A DNA stretch of 64,000 nucleotides from Paenibacillus lutimineralis (GCF_003991425.1 NZ_CP034346.1:2951501-3015500); one strand, 5' to 3'. Counted from the stretch's first letter, positions 17,736 through 27,220 are shown. Numbers and translations: made by a program. Notes: a model not told the origin generated them from the letters alone.

Positions 17736-18683
17736 ATGAACAAAACCGAACGACAACTCGCCATTACGCTTGAACTGCAGCGGAATAAGGTGCTCAGGGC
17801 GGAAGATTTGGCGGCTCAGTTTGAGACGAGCGTGCGGACGATATACCGTGATATTCAAGCGCTAAGCGAAGCCGGGGTCCCGATCGTCGGAGCCCCCGGG
17901 CAGGGATATTCCCTGATGGAAGGGTATTTTCTGCCGCCTGTCGGCTTTACGGCAGAAGAGGCTGTAGCCCTGCTTATGGGAACGGATTTTATCGAGCAGA
18001 AGCTGGATGGCGAATACGTCTGCGCTGCCAAGGCGGCCAGGCGTAAAATCGAAGCGGTCCTGCCGGAGCAGGTGCGTGAAGAATCAGTGCTCGTACGGGA
18101 AACCATGCGCCTTATTCATGTTGGTGAATCGGTAGCTGGTTGGAAGGAGAAGGATTATCTTGGACAAGTACGACGCGCGATTCTGGAACGTCGGAAATTA
18201 AGTTTTACCTATCTGAAAAAGATTCCAGAATCGGATGGTAAACGTGAAAACAGGCGGGAGGTTGCTCCATACGGACTGGTGCTTGTTCAGGGAAACTGGG
18301 TGTTGATTGCAAGCTGTGATCTACGGCAGGATATCCGTCATTTCCGATTGTCGCGGATGAGGGAGCTTATCGTGTTGGAAGAGCGCTTTTCCATGCTGCC
18401 CGGGTTTGACCTGAGCCGATACCGCCCACCGGACGACCGTAACATTCGGATACGGGTTCGGGTGAATCCTGATATTGTCGACAAAATCGCCGAGAGCGCT
18501 AATTTTTATATGGAAGCGATGGAGGGGCGGAAGGATCATCTTCTGGTCACCTTTCGCGTTAGACATCCGGAAGAGTTATTGCCTTATATCCTTGGCTGGG
18601 GTGAAGATGTCGAGGTGTTGGAGCCAGAGACTCTCCGTATCCGCATTCGGGAAGTGGTCGAAAAAATACTAAAACGCTACTGA
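17736..18683 (+). CDS. YafY-type transcriptional regulator (HTH plus WYL domain)
   Basis: The 315-residue protein has an N-terminal DeoR-like winged helix (about 5-60; AEDLAAQFETSVRTIYRDIQALSEAGVPI), then a WYL ligand-binding domain (about 135-215; REVAPYGLVLVQGNWVLIASC and RHFRLSRMREL), then the C-terminal extension (YILGWGEDVEVLEPETL). WYL proteins sense small molecules or nucleic acids. It starts 80 bases after the ADP-ribosylglycohydrolase and is followed at once by a terminator and a DinB gene; its targets are unknown. Confidence 0.9.
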   Translation: MNKTERQLAITLELQRNKVLRAEDLAAQFETSVRTIYRDIQALSEAGVPIVGAPGQGYSLMEGYFLPPVGFTAEEAVALLMGTDFIEQKLDGEYVCAAKAARRKIEAVLPEQVREESVLVRETMRLIHVGESVAGWKEKDYLGQVRRAILERRKLSFTYLKKIPESDGKRENRREVAPYGLVLVQGNWVLIASCDLRQDIRHFRLSRMRELIVLEERFSMLPGFDLSRYRPPDDRNIRIRVRVNPDIVDKIAESANFYMEAMEGRKDHLLVTFRVRHPEELLPYILGWGEDVEVLEPETLRIRIREVVEKILKRY

Positions 18684-18710
18684 CATACTGTTGTCAGCAG
18701 CGTTTTTTTA
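18672..18710 (+). terminator. Intrinsic terminator overlapping the end of the WYL regulator gene
   Basis: AAACGCT-A-CTGACA pairs with TGTCAG-C-AGCGTTT and is followed by seven T. The left arm includes the last codons of the regulator. Confidence 0.9.
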
Positions 18711-18752
18711 TATTGGGAATATACCCATTATTGATGAGGAGTTGTTTACTTG

Positions 18753-19283
18753 ATGAGAAGTACAAAGGAAGCATTACAGGATTTTGAAGCGGCGGTAGAA
18801 CGATATTTACTTGAACTGGACAACCTCGAGTTGAAGCAGCTGCTTAAAAAAACGAACGAAGAGGAATGGTCTATTGGGCAAATGTATAAGCATTTGATTC
18901 AATCGGCGTTATTTATGCATTTACAACATGTCGACCAATGTTTGGCTGAAAGTAATGAAACCTTGGCCCATGAGGTAGAAAAAACGGAGCAAGGTAGGAC
19001 TGTATTCGAGCAAGGAAGTTTTCCGCCCATTCGGATCAGGGTCCCAGCTTCGCCGCAATACACCCCGCAGCAGCCAGAAAGCAAGAAAGAACTGATGGAA
19101 GGGCTACAAAGTGTGGTAGAGCGGATGAGACGAACGGAACCCGCTTTGAGTCAGGCATCTCAACGGCATAAGATTCTACATCCCGGATTCGGCGCGTTAA
19201 ACGCCAAAGAGTGGTTCTTGCTGGTAGAAATGCATTACCGGCATCACTTATTGCAGTTGGAACGTTTGAAAAGGGAGCTTTGA
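18753..19283 (+). CDS. DinB family protein
   Basis: A helical protein of about 176 residues of the DinB/YfiT-like metal-binding superfamily. His residues that usually chelate the metal are seen in IGQMYKHLIQSALF (helix 2) and in LLVEMHYRHHLLQLERL near the C terminus. DinB proteins include thiol-dependent transferases and damage-inducible proteins of unknown reaction. AGGAG at 18737-18741 lies 8 bases from TTG 18750 and 11 from ATG 18753; the ATG is given here. It is likely monocistronic. Confidence 0.85.
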   Translation: MRSTKEALQDFEAAVERYLLELDNLELKQLLKKTNEEEWSIGQMYKHLIQSALFMHLQHVDQCLAESNETLAHEVEKTEQGRTVFEQGSFPPIRIRVPASPQYTPQQPESKKELMEGLQSVVERMRRTEPALSQASQRHKILHPGFGALNAKEWFLLVEMHYRHHLLQLERLKREL

Positions 19284-19363
19284 ACTTGATCATGTCCAGT
19301 TTGTTAACTTATATAGATAACCCTAATACAAATGTAAGAACGAATGTGGCATAATATTCAGAG

Positions 19364-19407
19364 GAACCACCAAAGGATGAAAAATCCTGCAGGGTGGTTC
19401 TTTTTTT
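19364..19407 (+). terminator. Intrinsic terminator upstream of the MocR gene
   Basis: GAACCACC pairs with GGTGGTTC, with an inner AGGAT/ATCCT stem, followed by seven T. It sits 81 bases after DinB and 44 bases before the MocR start, so it either ends the DinB transcript or attenuates the MocR-ddl operon. Confidence 0.88.
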
Positions 19408-19450
19408 CTTGCGTGTCCTATGCCAGAATTATAGAAGGGGGCGATGAAGA

Positions 19451-20947
19451 GTGTTCCAGGATTTCAAGCTCGTTGACGACCGTCCGGTCGCGATACAAGT
19501 GAAAGAATACGTCAAACGTTTAATTATAAAAGGGGCGCTTCAAGCGGATCAGAAGCTGCCTTCTACAAGAGAATTGAGCGGATTGCTCAAAGTGAGCCGC
19601 AATACAGTCATTGCCGCCTATGAAGGGCTGGAGGATGACGGATATACGTATGCTATTCCTGGGAAAGGCAGCTACGTAGCAACAATGGTAACCAGGTTGG
19701 CTGAAGACAACGGTGATTCTGTTGGTTCCTCTGCCTGGCAGATTGACTGGAAGGCGAGAATGAACGAGTATGCCGGGTCGGCTGTAGAGCTGGATATGAT
19801 GAAGCAAGGCATCCGCGCCCAGAAAGGGACGATCTCGTTCACCAGCATTGCTCCGGATGAGCAATTATTCGATCTCGGAGATGTGAAGCGAGCCTTTATG
19901 GATCGGATGGCCATCGAAGGACAGGTGCTGCTGAACTATGGTTATGCCAAGGGTTATAAGCCGCTGATCGATTATCTGATGCGTTATATGGAGAATAAGG
20001 GTGTCGATATCAGCGGCAAGGATATGTTGATTACAAGCGGTTTTACTGAAGGCTTCGACATTGTCCTGTCTGCACTGCGTCCTTATGGACGCCGTGGAGC
20101 AGCCATTTGCGAGAATCCGACCCATCATACAGCCATCAAAAATTTGAAGCTGCAGGGGTTTGAGATTACCGGTATTCCGATGGAGCGGGACGGTATTGAT
20201 GTAGAGCAACTCGAGAAGGAGCTGCAAAAGCAGACGAACCACTTCGATCTGGCTTATCTAACGCCTTCCTATCACAATCCGACCGGGATTGTCATGTCGG
20301 CAGCCAAGCGTAGTGCCGTTGTGAAATTAATGATGCGATATCAGATTCCGGTGATTGAGGATGGATTCAATGAGGAACTTCGCTACTCAGGAGCGCATAT
20401 CGCACCAATAATTGCGACAGCAGGGCAAGGGAATGGTGTGATCTATATCGGAAGCTTCTCCAAGGTGCTATTCCCGGGTTTGCGGGTTGGTTGGGTGCTC
20501 GCGGATCGGGCACTGATTAACAATCTGGAGAGCATTAAGCGGGCACGCACGATTCATACATCAACGATCGATCAATCGATCCTATATCAATATTTACTGA
20601 ACGGGAATTTCGATAAATATGTCAAAAAAGCTCGAACAGAATATAAGCGCAAATACGAGCTGACGAAGGCATGCTGTGAAGCATATCTCCCTGAGACACA
20701 GCTGTCTGGCGACGGGGGCTTGCATTTGTTCCTTACCTTCCCATCAAAGATAGACACACATGAACTGCTGGAAGCTTGTACGGCACAAGGGGTTATTTTT
20801 ACACCGGGAGATAGATTTTTCATTCAAGAGGGAGAAGGGACAAATACATTGCGGCTTGGATTCTCACGAGTAACGGATGAGAATATCGTGCAGGGGATTC
20901 AGATCATCGGCGAGCAGGTTCGCGACCTTCTTAAGGGACAACGATAA
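19451..20947 (+). CDS. ddlR: MocR-type GntR/aminotransferase regulator, probable DdlR
   Basis: The 498-residue protein joins a GntR winged helix (about 15-78; LIIKGALQADQKLPSTRELS, VSRNTVIAAYEGLEDDGY) to a fold-type I aminotransferase domain (about 120-495) with the PLP lysine Lys338 in GSFSKVLFPGLRVGW. MocR proteins use PLP and an amino acid as effectors. A ddl gene starts 23 bases downstream, as expected for DdlR, the essential MocR activator of ddl described in Brevibacillus. The symbol rests on that context and is less certain than the family. The GTG start follows AAGGGGG. Confidence 0.85.
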   Translation: MFQDFKLVDDRPVAIQVKEYVKRLIIKGALQADQKLPSTRELSGLLKVSRNTVIAAYEGLEDDGYTYAIPGKGSYVATMVTRLAEDNGDSVGSSAWQIDWKARMNEYAGSAVELDMMKQGIRAQKGTISFTSIAPDEQLFDLGDVKRAFMDRMAIEGQVLLNYGYAKGYKPLIDYLMRYMENKGVDISGKDMLITSGFTEGFDIVLSALRPYGRRGAAICENPTHHTAIKNLKLQGFEITGIPMERDGIDVEQLEKELQKQTNHFDLAYLTPSYHNPTGIVMSAAKRSAVVKLMMRYQIPVIEDGFNEELRYSGAHIAPIIATAGQGNGVIYIGSFSKVLFPGLRVGWVLADRALINNLESIKRARTIHTSTIDQSILYQYLLNGNFDKYVKKARTEYKRKYELTKACCEAYLPETQLSGDGGLHLFLTFPSKIDTHELLEACTAQGVIFTPGDRFFIQEGEGTNTLRLGFSRVTDENIVQGIQIIGEQVRDLLKGQR

Positions 20948-20970
20948 CTAGAGACAAATGAGGTGTCATG

Positions 20971-21909
20971 ATGAAGATTGGTGTTATTATGGGCGGTATT
21001 TCCTCTGAGCGTGAGGTTTCGCTGCGGACAGGTCAGGAGATGATCCGTCATCTGGATCCTAATCGCTATGAGGCGGTCCCTATTGTCATTGATCAACGAG
21101 CGGACTTAATTGAACAGGTACAGGAAGCTGAAATAGATCTCGCGCTACTAGCTCTGCATGGTCAATATGGTGAGGACGGCACGGTACAGGGTGCGCTGGA
21201 GACGCTAGGGGTTCCATATACAGGCAGTGGCATTCTGGCAAGCAGTCTGTGCATGAACAAGCGGCTATCCAAGATGCTGCTTACGGCAGCGGGCGTAAAT
21301 ACGCCGACAGGTCTTTGCTGGCAGGGGATGGAGGATTATAATCCTCGGGCGGTGGAACGGATGGGCTATCCCGTAATTGTGAAGCCGAATACAGGGGGAT
21401 CGAGTATCGGCATCCAGCTCGTGCATCATGAGACCGAACTGCTGAAGGCTGTTCAGGAGTCCTGTGCTTTAGATCAGACGATCTTGATTGAATCTTACAT
21501 TCAAGGCATGGAGATTACCTGCTCGATTATTGATGGTGAGATGCTGCCGATTATCGGCATTCGTTCTGCTCATTCGGAGTGGTTCGACTACACGGCAAAA
21601 TATGAGGCTGGCGGTGCTGAGGAGAAGGTGATCGAGCTTCCTCCTGCTACCCATCAGCGTGTGCGCGAGGCGGCGCTTGCCAGCTATCAACTGCTGCAGT
21701 GCAACGTCTATGCCAGGGTCGATATGATCTTGTGTCAGGATATCCCTTACGTGCTGGAAGTCAATACTTTACCGGGAATGACCGCAGGTAGCCTACTTCC
21801 CAAGAGTGCGGCAGCGGCAGGGCTGACCTTTACACAGCTGCTGGATCGAATTATTTCCTGCTCGCTTCGGGAGCGGGGAGAGGAATGGGGGAAGCTGCAG
21901 CATGTATAA
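20971..21909 (+). CDS. ddl: D-alanine--D-alanine ligase
   Basis: The 312-residue cytoplasmic ATP-grasp enzyme condenses two D-Ala for peptidoglycan precursor synthesis. Seen are IMGGISSEREVSLRTG, HGQYGEDGTVQGALE, the ATP-binding VKPNTGGSSIGIQLV and the metal site RVDMIL...LEVNTLPGMT. The omega-loop FDYTAKYEAGG carries the KY pair of true D-Ala-D-Ala ligases; depsipeptide (VanA-like) ligases differ here. ATG 20971 is chosen because GAGGTG ends five bases before it; ATG 20968 is too close. It overlaps the next gene by eight bases. Confidence 0.95.
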   Translation: MKIGVIMGGISSEREVSLRTGQEMIRHLDPNRYEAVPIVIDQRADLIEQVQEAEIDLALLALHGQYGEDGTVQGALETLGVPYTGSGILASSLCMNKRLSKMLLTAAGVNTPTGLCWQGMEDYNPRAVERMGYPVIVKPNTGGSSIGIQLVHHETELLKAVQESCALDQTILIESYIQGMEITCSIIDGEMLPIIGIRSAHSEWFDYTAKYEAGGAEEKVIELPPATHQRVREAALASYQLLQCNVYARVDMILCQDIPYVLEVNTLPGMTAGSLLPKSAAAAGLTFTQLLDRIISCSLRERGEEWGKLQHV

Positions 21910-23134
21910 TGAAAAGAATGCAGGACAATTTTTGTCCTCAAGTGTACGGGACATTCGACCATCAGGAATCCGCGCTTTCTTTGATCTGAATGCGGCGGAC
22001 GGAGATACGATCGCTCTCGGAGTTGGGGAACCGGATTTCGTTACACCGGAAAAGGTACGTGAAGCCTGCATTCAGGCCTTGCGTGAAGGGAAGACAAAAT
22101 ACACCTCCAACGCTGGCTTGATGGAGCTACGCGAGGAACTCTCGTCTTATTTAGTTAACAGCTTCGCACTTTCCTATGACCCCTGTCATGAAATCTTCGT
22201 GACGGTCGGAAGCAGTGAGGCTGTGGATTTGGCGCTGCGGGCCGTGCTCGATCCGGGGGATGAGGTATTAATTCCGGCACCAAGCTATGTAGCCTATGAA
22301 CCGATCACCCATCTGCATAGCGGTAAAATTGTAGAGGTAACAACAAAGCCGGAGGAGCATTTCAAGCTGACACCACAATCATTACAGGCGGCGATTACGC
22401 CCCATTCTAAGGTTTTGATGCTTAATTATCCGAGTAATCCGACCGGATCAATCATGACAGAACAGGATTGGCAGCCCATTGCAGAACTCGTGGTCCAGCA
22501 TAATCTGGTGGTCATTTCGGATGAAGTGTATGCTGAGCTGACCTATGGCAGAAAGCATGTAAGTATTGCTTCCTTACCAGGGATGAAGGAGCGTACGATC
22601 GTTATTAGCGGTTTCTCCAAGGCGTTTGCGATGACAGGCTGGCGGGTAGGCTATGCTTGCGGTCCGCGTGAGTTGATAGCAGGCATGCTGAAAATCCATC
22701 AGTATACGGCCATGTGTGCTCCTACAATAGCACAGATCGCGGCTCTCGAATCATTGCGTTATGGTCTGGCCGCCAAAGATGAGATGATGGCGAGCTATAA
22801 TGAACGTCGCAAGCTGTTTGTAGCGGGATTGAATGCGATCGGGTTAACCTGTCGTGAACCTGAAGGAGCATTCTATGCATTTCCTTCTATTACATCTACA
22901 GGGATGTCATCGGAACAGTTCGCTCTACTACTACTGAAGGAAGCGAAAGTCGCAGTTGTGCCAGGTCATGTATTTGGATCGGGAGGAGAGGGCTTTATCC
23001 GCTGCTCATACGCAACCTCGCTCACTGATTTGGAGAAAGCGCTGGAGAGGATAGGAAGGTTTATGCAGACGAAAGAATTTCATTCTAAGAGCATCTCTCG
23101 GATTCTTAGAGACCAAACTTGCTCTTGCCTTTAG
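21902..23134 (+). CDS. PLP-dependent aminotransferase, class I/II, linked to ddl
   Basis: The 410-residue fold-type I aminotransferase has the substrate region LGVGEPDFVTPEKVREA, KYTSNAGLMELREEL, YPSNPTGSIM, and the PLP lysine Lys240 in SGFSKAFAMTGWRVGYACG. This resembles PatA-type enzymes acting on acidic or diaminopimelate-related amino acids. Its eight-base overlap with ddl implies translational coupling and a role in cell-wall amino-acid supply, for example making D-Ala precursors or acetyl-diaminopimelate; the substrate is inference. The extra C-terminal 25 residues (about 385-410) exceed the usual length. Confidence 0.88.
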   Translation: MYNEKNAGQFLSSSVRDIRPSGIRAFFDLNAADGDTIALGVGEPDFVTPEKVREACIQALREGKTKYTSNAGLMELREELSSYLVNSFALSYDPCHEIFVTVGSSEAVDLALRAVLDPGDEVLIPAPSYVAYEPITHLHSGKIVEVTTKPEEHFKLTPQSLQAAITPHSKVLMLNYPSNPTGSIMTEQDWQPIAELVVQHNLVVISDEVYAELTYGRKHVSIASLPGMKERTIVISGFSKAFAMTGWRVGYACGPRELIAGMLKIHQYTAMCAPTIAQIAALESLRYGLAAKDEMMASYNERRKLFVAGLNAIGLTCREPEGAFYAFPSITSTGMSSEQFALLLLKEAKVAVVPGHVFGSGGEGFIRCSYATSLTDLEKALERIGRFMQTKEFHSKSISRILRDQTCSCL

Positions 23135-23239
23135 GACTACAGAGAGATGTTTTGGATAATTTCAGGCGTAATGAAGTTGAATTTTCACCTTTTTAGATGA
23201 TGTATTATGGTAAGCATCCATACTCACTAGTCATCTTAC

Positions 23240-23276
23240 GAGAATCTTCCCATTCATTTGGGGAGATTCTCTTTTT
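23240..23276 (+). terminator. Intrinsic terminator after the ddl operon
   Basis: GAGAATCTTCCC pairs with GGGGAGATTCTC around an eight-base loop and is followed by TTTTT. The arm and loop resemble the terminator after the glycosyltransferase gene at 36867. Confidence 0.88.
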
Positions 23277-23405
23277 GGTATGAAGTAAATTACAACTGGG
23301 CTTAAGTCCGAGGGAAAGACTGGACTTGGGGTTATTCTGATCAAGGTCGAGCAATTGCTATACTTCTACGTGGATATACATACTCTTGAAAAAGGAGCTC
23401 CAATC

Positions 23406-24275
23406 ATGAAAATAAACTTTGGCGAATCACCTGCAAAAAGGCCAGGAGGGGAAAATGAACGTATTCGTTCTTCCAGGAGAGGACTTCTCGTTTACTTCGC
23501 TCTGCTCATCCCTCTCTCTATTCTTGGCTATGTTCTGGTGATGAAATCCCCAGGCTTTGTCCTGCTTCTGATGTGGGCACCGGGCCTGTCTTCCATCCTC
23601 ACCCGTTTACTGCTACGTGAAGGCATAGCGGATATTTCCTTGCGGATAGGCGGGCGGCGTACACTGAAGACTTTACCTATTATATTGCTGTTTCCGGTAG
23701 CTATTGGCCTGGTTGCCTACGGGCTTGCCTGGATTACGGGCCTGGTACAATACGTCACACCGGACACATACTTGAAGGCTCCACCTGCAGTTATATTCGT
23801 AGGGCTATTACTGGTGCAAATGATCTTTGGTACAGCAGCTGGCCTGATCGGCTGTGTCGGGGAAGAACTCGGATGGAGGGGCTATATGCTCACTCGGCTA
23901 ATCGATGCACGTGTTCCCTACCCGATGCTAATCAGCGGGATAGTCTGGGGATTGTGGCATCTTCCCTTGATGATTGCCGGGCAGTATTATTCCGGACCCT
24001 ATCCGGTACTCTCCGTATTTCTATTTATGCTCACAATTACATCCTTCGGTTATATCATTGGACGTCTGCGGCTAACAACCGGCAGCGTATGGCCAGCGAT
24101 CTTCCTGCATGCATCCTGGAATGCCGTGATCCAGAACATCTTCGATTTCTTCTCCCAAGGGGAGAATGTGCTGTTATGGACGGGAGAATCGGGGGTTTTA
24201 GTGGCTCTCTCCTTACTGGCTGCGGCATGGGTTATTTCGCGGAGACCGATGAACGTGAGGCAGCTCGGGTGCTGA
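23406..24275 (+). CDS. CPBP family intramembrane metalloprotease (CAAX protease/Abi)
   Basis: A protein of about 289 residues with eight or so membrane helices. The CPBP/ABI catalytic motifs are present: EELGWRGYML (motif 1, EExxxR), GLWHLP (motif 2, His) and FLHASWNAV (motif 3, HxxxN). In bacteria these proteins act in bacteriocin self-immunity, protein turnover or membrane processing. An AAGGAG six to eight bases before ATG 23406 supports that start over upstream in-frame ATGs. It stands alone, and the accessory patch begins just downstream. Confidence 0.9.
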   Translation: MKINFGESPAKRPGGENERIRSSRRGLLVYFALLIPLSILGYVLVMKSPGFVLLLMWAPGLSSILTRLLLREGIADISLRIGGRRTLKTLPIILLFPVAIGLVAYGLAWITGLVQYVTPDTYLKAPPAVIFVGLLLVQMIFGTAAGLIGCVGEELGWRGYMLTRLIDARVPYPMLISGIVWGLWHLPLMIAGQYYSGPYPVLSVFLFMLTITSFGYIIGRLRLTTGSVWPAIFLHASWNAVIQNIFDFFSQGENVLLWTGESGVLVALSLLAAAWVISRRPMNVRQLGC

Positions 24276-24364
24276 AAACCGACTTTTTTGAACACCTACT
24301 TTAAGAAAAAGGCTCTGTTTTCGTTAATTGTTGATTTTCGACCAAAAGAAAACCACCCCCTGAA

Positions 24365-24416
24365 TGAACTGCACCCCAATTGTTAGACACCATCTAACTA
24401 TTGGAGGTGCAGTTCA
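24365..24416. mobile_element. IS3-type terminal inverted repeats brought together (IS remnant)
   Basis: TGAACTGCACC followed by CCAATTGTTAGA on the left and the reverse complement on the right (one inserted base and one mismatch) form a 52-base palindrome with a five-base centre. The sequence resembles the terminal repeats of IS3-family elements, but no transposase lies between. Just upstream, GGCTCTGTTTTCG at 24311 also looks like an IS end. The assignment is by sequence style only. Confidence 0.55.
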
Positions 24417-24490
24417 GAAGAGGCGGTTTATCTAACCTAACGTTTTTCGTAGTTGGACAATTTTCATTTCATGGTTTGTATCATCTCGCC

Positions 24491-25033
24491 TTAATGACAA
24501 GCCTGCTCAAGTGTCTGGAGCACGGATAATAGCTCCTGCTTTAGTTCTGGATCCGTTATAATACCTTCTTTATTTAGTTTCAAAGTGATGTGCGGTATTA
24601 TCAATGTTCCTCTTTCTACAATCTCAGCATTCATCATTTTAAGTGTAAGCAGGAGTGAAGCATTAGCTTTATCACCGCCCATTGGAGATGGTGAGGCACT
24701 GATTATCGTTGTAGGTTTATTTATGAACTCGCCTGAAGATACGAGCCAATCCAAGGCGTTTTTTAACACACCAGGCACTCCATTCCCATATTCCGGTGTA
24801 CATATAAGCACACCATCTGCCTCCTTAATATGTGTCCTTAATTCTTTGACTGGAACCGGTTCTTCGACAGCATCGATGTCTTGATTAAAATGCGGCAGGT
24901 CGCCCAACCCGCCATAGATGGTAAATTTAACGTTCTCCTTGGCTAATCCGATGATGGCATTCATTAGTGCTTTATTCGAAGAGTTTTGACGAAGACTTCC
25001 CGAAATAGCCAAGATTTTAATTTCTTTATCCAT
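24491..25033 (-). CDS. NAD(P)H-dependent FMN reductase family protein
   Basis: The 180-residue flavodoxin-fold reductase begins with the FMN-binding ILAISGSLRQNSSNKALM and contains TPEYGNGVPGVLKNALDWLVSSGEF, the other FMN-contact loop, and SASPSPMGGDKANASLLLTLK. Such enzymes reduce FMN, quinones or chromate. It lies in the AT-rich patch, 113 bases downstream of the YdcZ-type transporter gene on the same strand, perhaps under the same Rrf2 control. The physiological substrate is unknown. Confidence 0.9.
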   Translation of the reverse strand: MDKEIKILAISGSLRQNSSNKALMNAIIGLAKENVKFTIYGGLGDLPHFNQDIDAVEEPVPVKELRTHIKEADGVLICTPEYGNGVPGVLKNALDWLVSSGEFINKPTTIISASPSPMGGDKANASLLLTLKMMNAEIVERGTLIIPHITLKLNKEGIITDPELKQELLSVLQTLEQACH

Positions 25034-25146
25034 TTAACATCATCCCATTTCTTCTGTGATTTGATTGTTCGAATTTGTGCTCTTCAATTATAATAATTGG
25101 CTATTCATTGCTGCTTGTGGGCAAAAACATAGTCTGGCGTATAAGA

Positions 25147-26091
25147 TTATATGAACTTAACAAATATTATTCCAATAATAGTCAATACTAGAGCGGCAAT
25201 TCTTCTACTATCAATTTTCCTTTTTTGTAAATTAAATATTCCAAACTGATCGATTATTACAGCCATAATCATTTGTCCCAATAGAAAAATCATAGTAGTT
25301 AGAACCGATCCAAGTGCAGGTAATAATACAATGTTACCTGTTACAATAAATATGCCGAATATACCTGCCATATATACCCAAACTGGAATACGTTTTTTCT
25401 GAGCGTCATACAAAGGAATCTCTAAGCGACGTTTAGTAATCAATATCAAAATAAGCAAAATAATCGCGCCAACAAAAAAAGAAATAAAAGTAGCACCTAA
25501 AAGAGAGTCCGTTGCAACGCGAAGTTTTCCATTAATAGCGGTTTGCAATGGTGGTAAAAACCCAGCTAAAACACCCATAATGATCCAGATTGATTTACTA
25601 TCTTTTTTCTTACTTTCTAATCCTTGAGTTAAATCTTTTTTCTTTTTAGGTTGAACCAATGAAATAGCCAAAATCATAATAATAGTCCCGATTATTCTAG
25701 TACTACTAATATGATAAGCTGGTACACCAAACCATCCGAAGTGATCGATTAGAATTCCTACAATCATTTGCCCAGTTACAGTTATTACTGTTGTTACTGA
25801 AGCACCTAGTTTTGAAAAAAGAATGATATTAGCAACATGAAAACCAATACCAGTTATGGCTCCACCGATAAAAACATACCATGGGTATGAAAAATCAATC
25901 CCAACACTGATTCCTCTAGGATTTACTATTAAATTAATAATGAGTAGTATAACCGACCCCAAAGAAAATGCAATGAACGAAGCTGTTAAAGGTGTTGTTG
26001 AATAAGAGCTTAAACGAGCACTTATAGATGCCTGAATAGGGAAAAGCATTCCCATAATTATTCCCATAATTAAAAAAAGTGCGATTTGCAT
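25147..26091 (-). CDS. DMT-family transporter, duplicated YdcZ (DUF606) domains
   Basis: The 314-residue membrane protein has about 10 helices arranged as two YdcZ-like repeats: residues about 1-148 (ALFLIMGIIMGMLFPIQASI...IIGTIIMILAISLV) and 166-314 (SIWIIMGVLAGFLPPLQTAINGKL...LTIIGIIFVKFI), joined by a charged linker (QPKKKKDLTQG). It is very AT-rich compared with the surrounding chromosome. The ATG follows GGAGG on the minus strand. It lies 93 bases downstream of an Rrf2 regulator and is probably controlled by it. The exported or imported substrate is unknown. Confidence 0.88.
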   Translation of the reverse strand: MQIALFLIMGIIMGMLFPIQASISARLSSYSTTPLTASFIAFSLGSVILLIINLIVNPRGISVGIDFSYPWYVFIGGAITGIGFHVANIILFSKLGASVTTVITVTGQMIVGILIDHFGWFGVPAYHISSTRIIGTIIMILAISLVQPKKKKDLTQGLESKKKDSKSIWIIMGVLAGFLPPLQTAINGKLRVATDSLLGATFISFFVGAIILLILILITKRRLEIPLYDAQKKRIPVWVYMAGIFGIFIVTGNIVLLPALGSVLTTMIFLLGQMIMAVIIDQFGIFNLQKRKIDSRRIAALVLTIIGIIFVKFI

Positions 26092-26184
26092 AAATTTGCC
26101 TCCATGTAATTTTTAATTCTAATAAGAGATTTAAAAGACTCTTTATATCCTTAATTCATTTAAAAATAAGAGTTGATTATATAT

Positions 26185-26571
26185 CTAGAGGTAAATGAAA
26201 TCTGATATTCTTTGATTTTTCAACTCTTCCTCCATTTTTTCCTCTGTAGAAAGCATTACTTTTTTTATAACACATTCTGAATGAGAATCTAAATAGCAAT
26301 CAAATAAAGCCGATTTACCTTCAATAGCATGTATGATGTTCAAGAATGAAATATCTTCCCAATTTTGACTAAGTGAATAACCTCCGTTGGCACCTGGAGT
26401 AGAATTAATCATTCCTTCCTTAACTAACTTGGTCAATGTTTTAGACAAGTACGTTGGAGAAACTTTCTGTCTCTCTGCTAACTCCTGTACACCAATCAGT
26501 TTATTTTTTGTGTCCATGGCAAGAAAAAACATGGTGTGAAGAGCATAATTTGTAGCTTTTGAATACTTCAT
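26185..26571 (-). CDS. Rrf2 family transcriptional regulator
   Basis: A 128-residue Rrf2 winged-helix protein: KYSKATNYALHTMFFLA, the recognition helix in KVSPTYLSKTLTKLVKEGM, the wing GANGGYSLSQ and a C-terminal dimer helix. Two Cys (FDCYLDSHSECVIKK) remain in the region that binds an Fe-S cluster or acts as a redox switch in NsrR/IscR, but the third typical Cys is missing, so a cluster is doubtful. Strong GGAGGTGAT before the ATG. It is likely the local regulator of the YdcZ transporter and FMN reductase genes. Confidence 0.87.
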   Translation of the reverse strand: MKYSKATNYALHTMFFLAMDTKNKLIGVQELAERQKVSPTYLSKTLTKLVKEGMINSTPGANGGYSLSQNWEDISFLNIIHAIEGKSALFDCYLDSHSECVIKKVMLSTEEKMEEELKNQRISDFIYL

Positions 26572-26662
26572 AATACGTGATCACCTCCAATTATAGACTT
26601 AACATATCCATAATAACCTCAATTGTATCGCTTTGTCTAATAGTTTTTTATTGTGGCTATAA

Positions 26663-27208
26663 TATTTAATTGGAAAAACAGCTGCATGTTACATACAAAA
26701 AGGTGGCTTATGTTTCTTGGACATCTCTACAACTGTAAAATTTCTTTGTAATCACTTGAAAACAAGCTCTACAATTTATACTCATTCTCTTGATAATGCA
26801 GAAGCACTATCTAACCACAACGAAGTTGATGTTTACCTTTTAGGGGGTAAGTTTAATCACGAAAATCGTTTTTTCTTCGATGTTAATTTGGCTTCTTATA
26901 TAAATGATATTTACTTTGATAAGACTTTTCTTGGTGCAGCAGCTATTCGAGAGGATGGTATCTATTTCTCTAACATTGAAGATGCAGTCATTAAACGTTT
27001 AGTGGCAAAACGATCAAAAGAGGTTATTTTACTGACTGACTCACAAAAATTTAATCGAATGAGTTCCTATAAAGGAATTGGTTGGTCAGATATTGACACC
27101 ATCATTACAAATGAGAATCTTCCAGATAACTTTAGACAACAAGTAGAGGAAAATAAGATTGAAATCAAGCTTATTCATGATTCTCCTCCTAATGGTACGA
27201 AGATTTGA
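26663..27208 (+). pseudogene. DeoR/GlpR regulator remnant lacking its DNA-binding domain
   Basis: The frame encodes only the C-terminal sensor domain of a DeoR/GlpR-type repressor: YLIGKTAACYIQKGG, FLDISTTVKFLC, VYLLGGKF, FLGAAAIREDGIYFSN and LLTDSQKFN. The N-terminal HTH of about 55 residues is absent; the frame opens only after a TAA at 26660. The intact homologue at 53868 aligns along this whole stretch. No ribosome site fits a start, although a TTG at 26717 could be used. It is AT-rich like its neighbours. It is a decayed gene, not a functional repressor. Confidence 0.85.
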
Positions 27209-27220
27209 ACATCAACGCTG

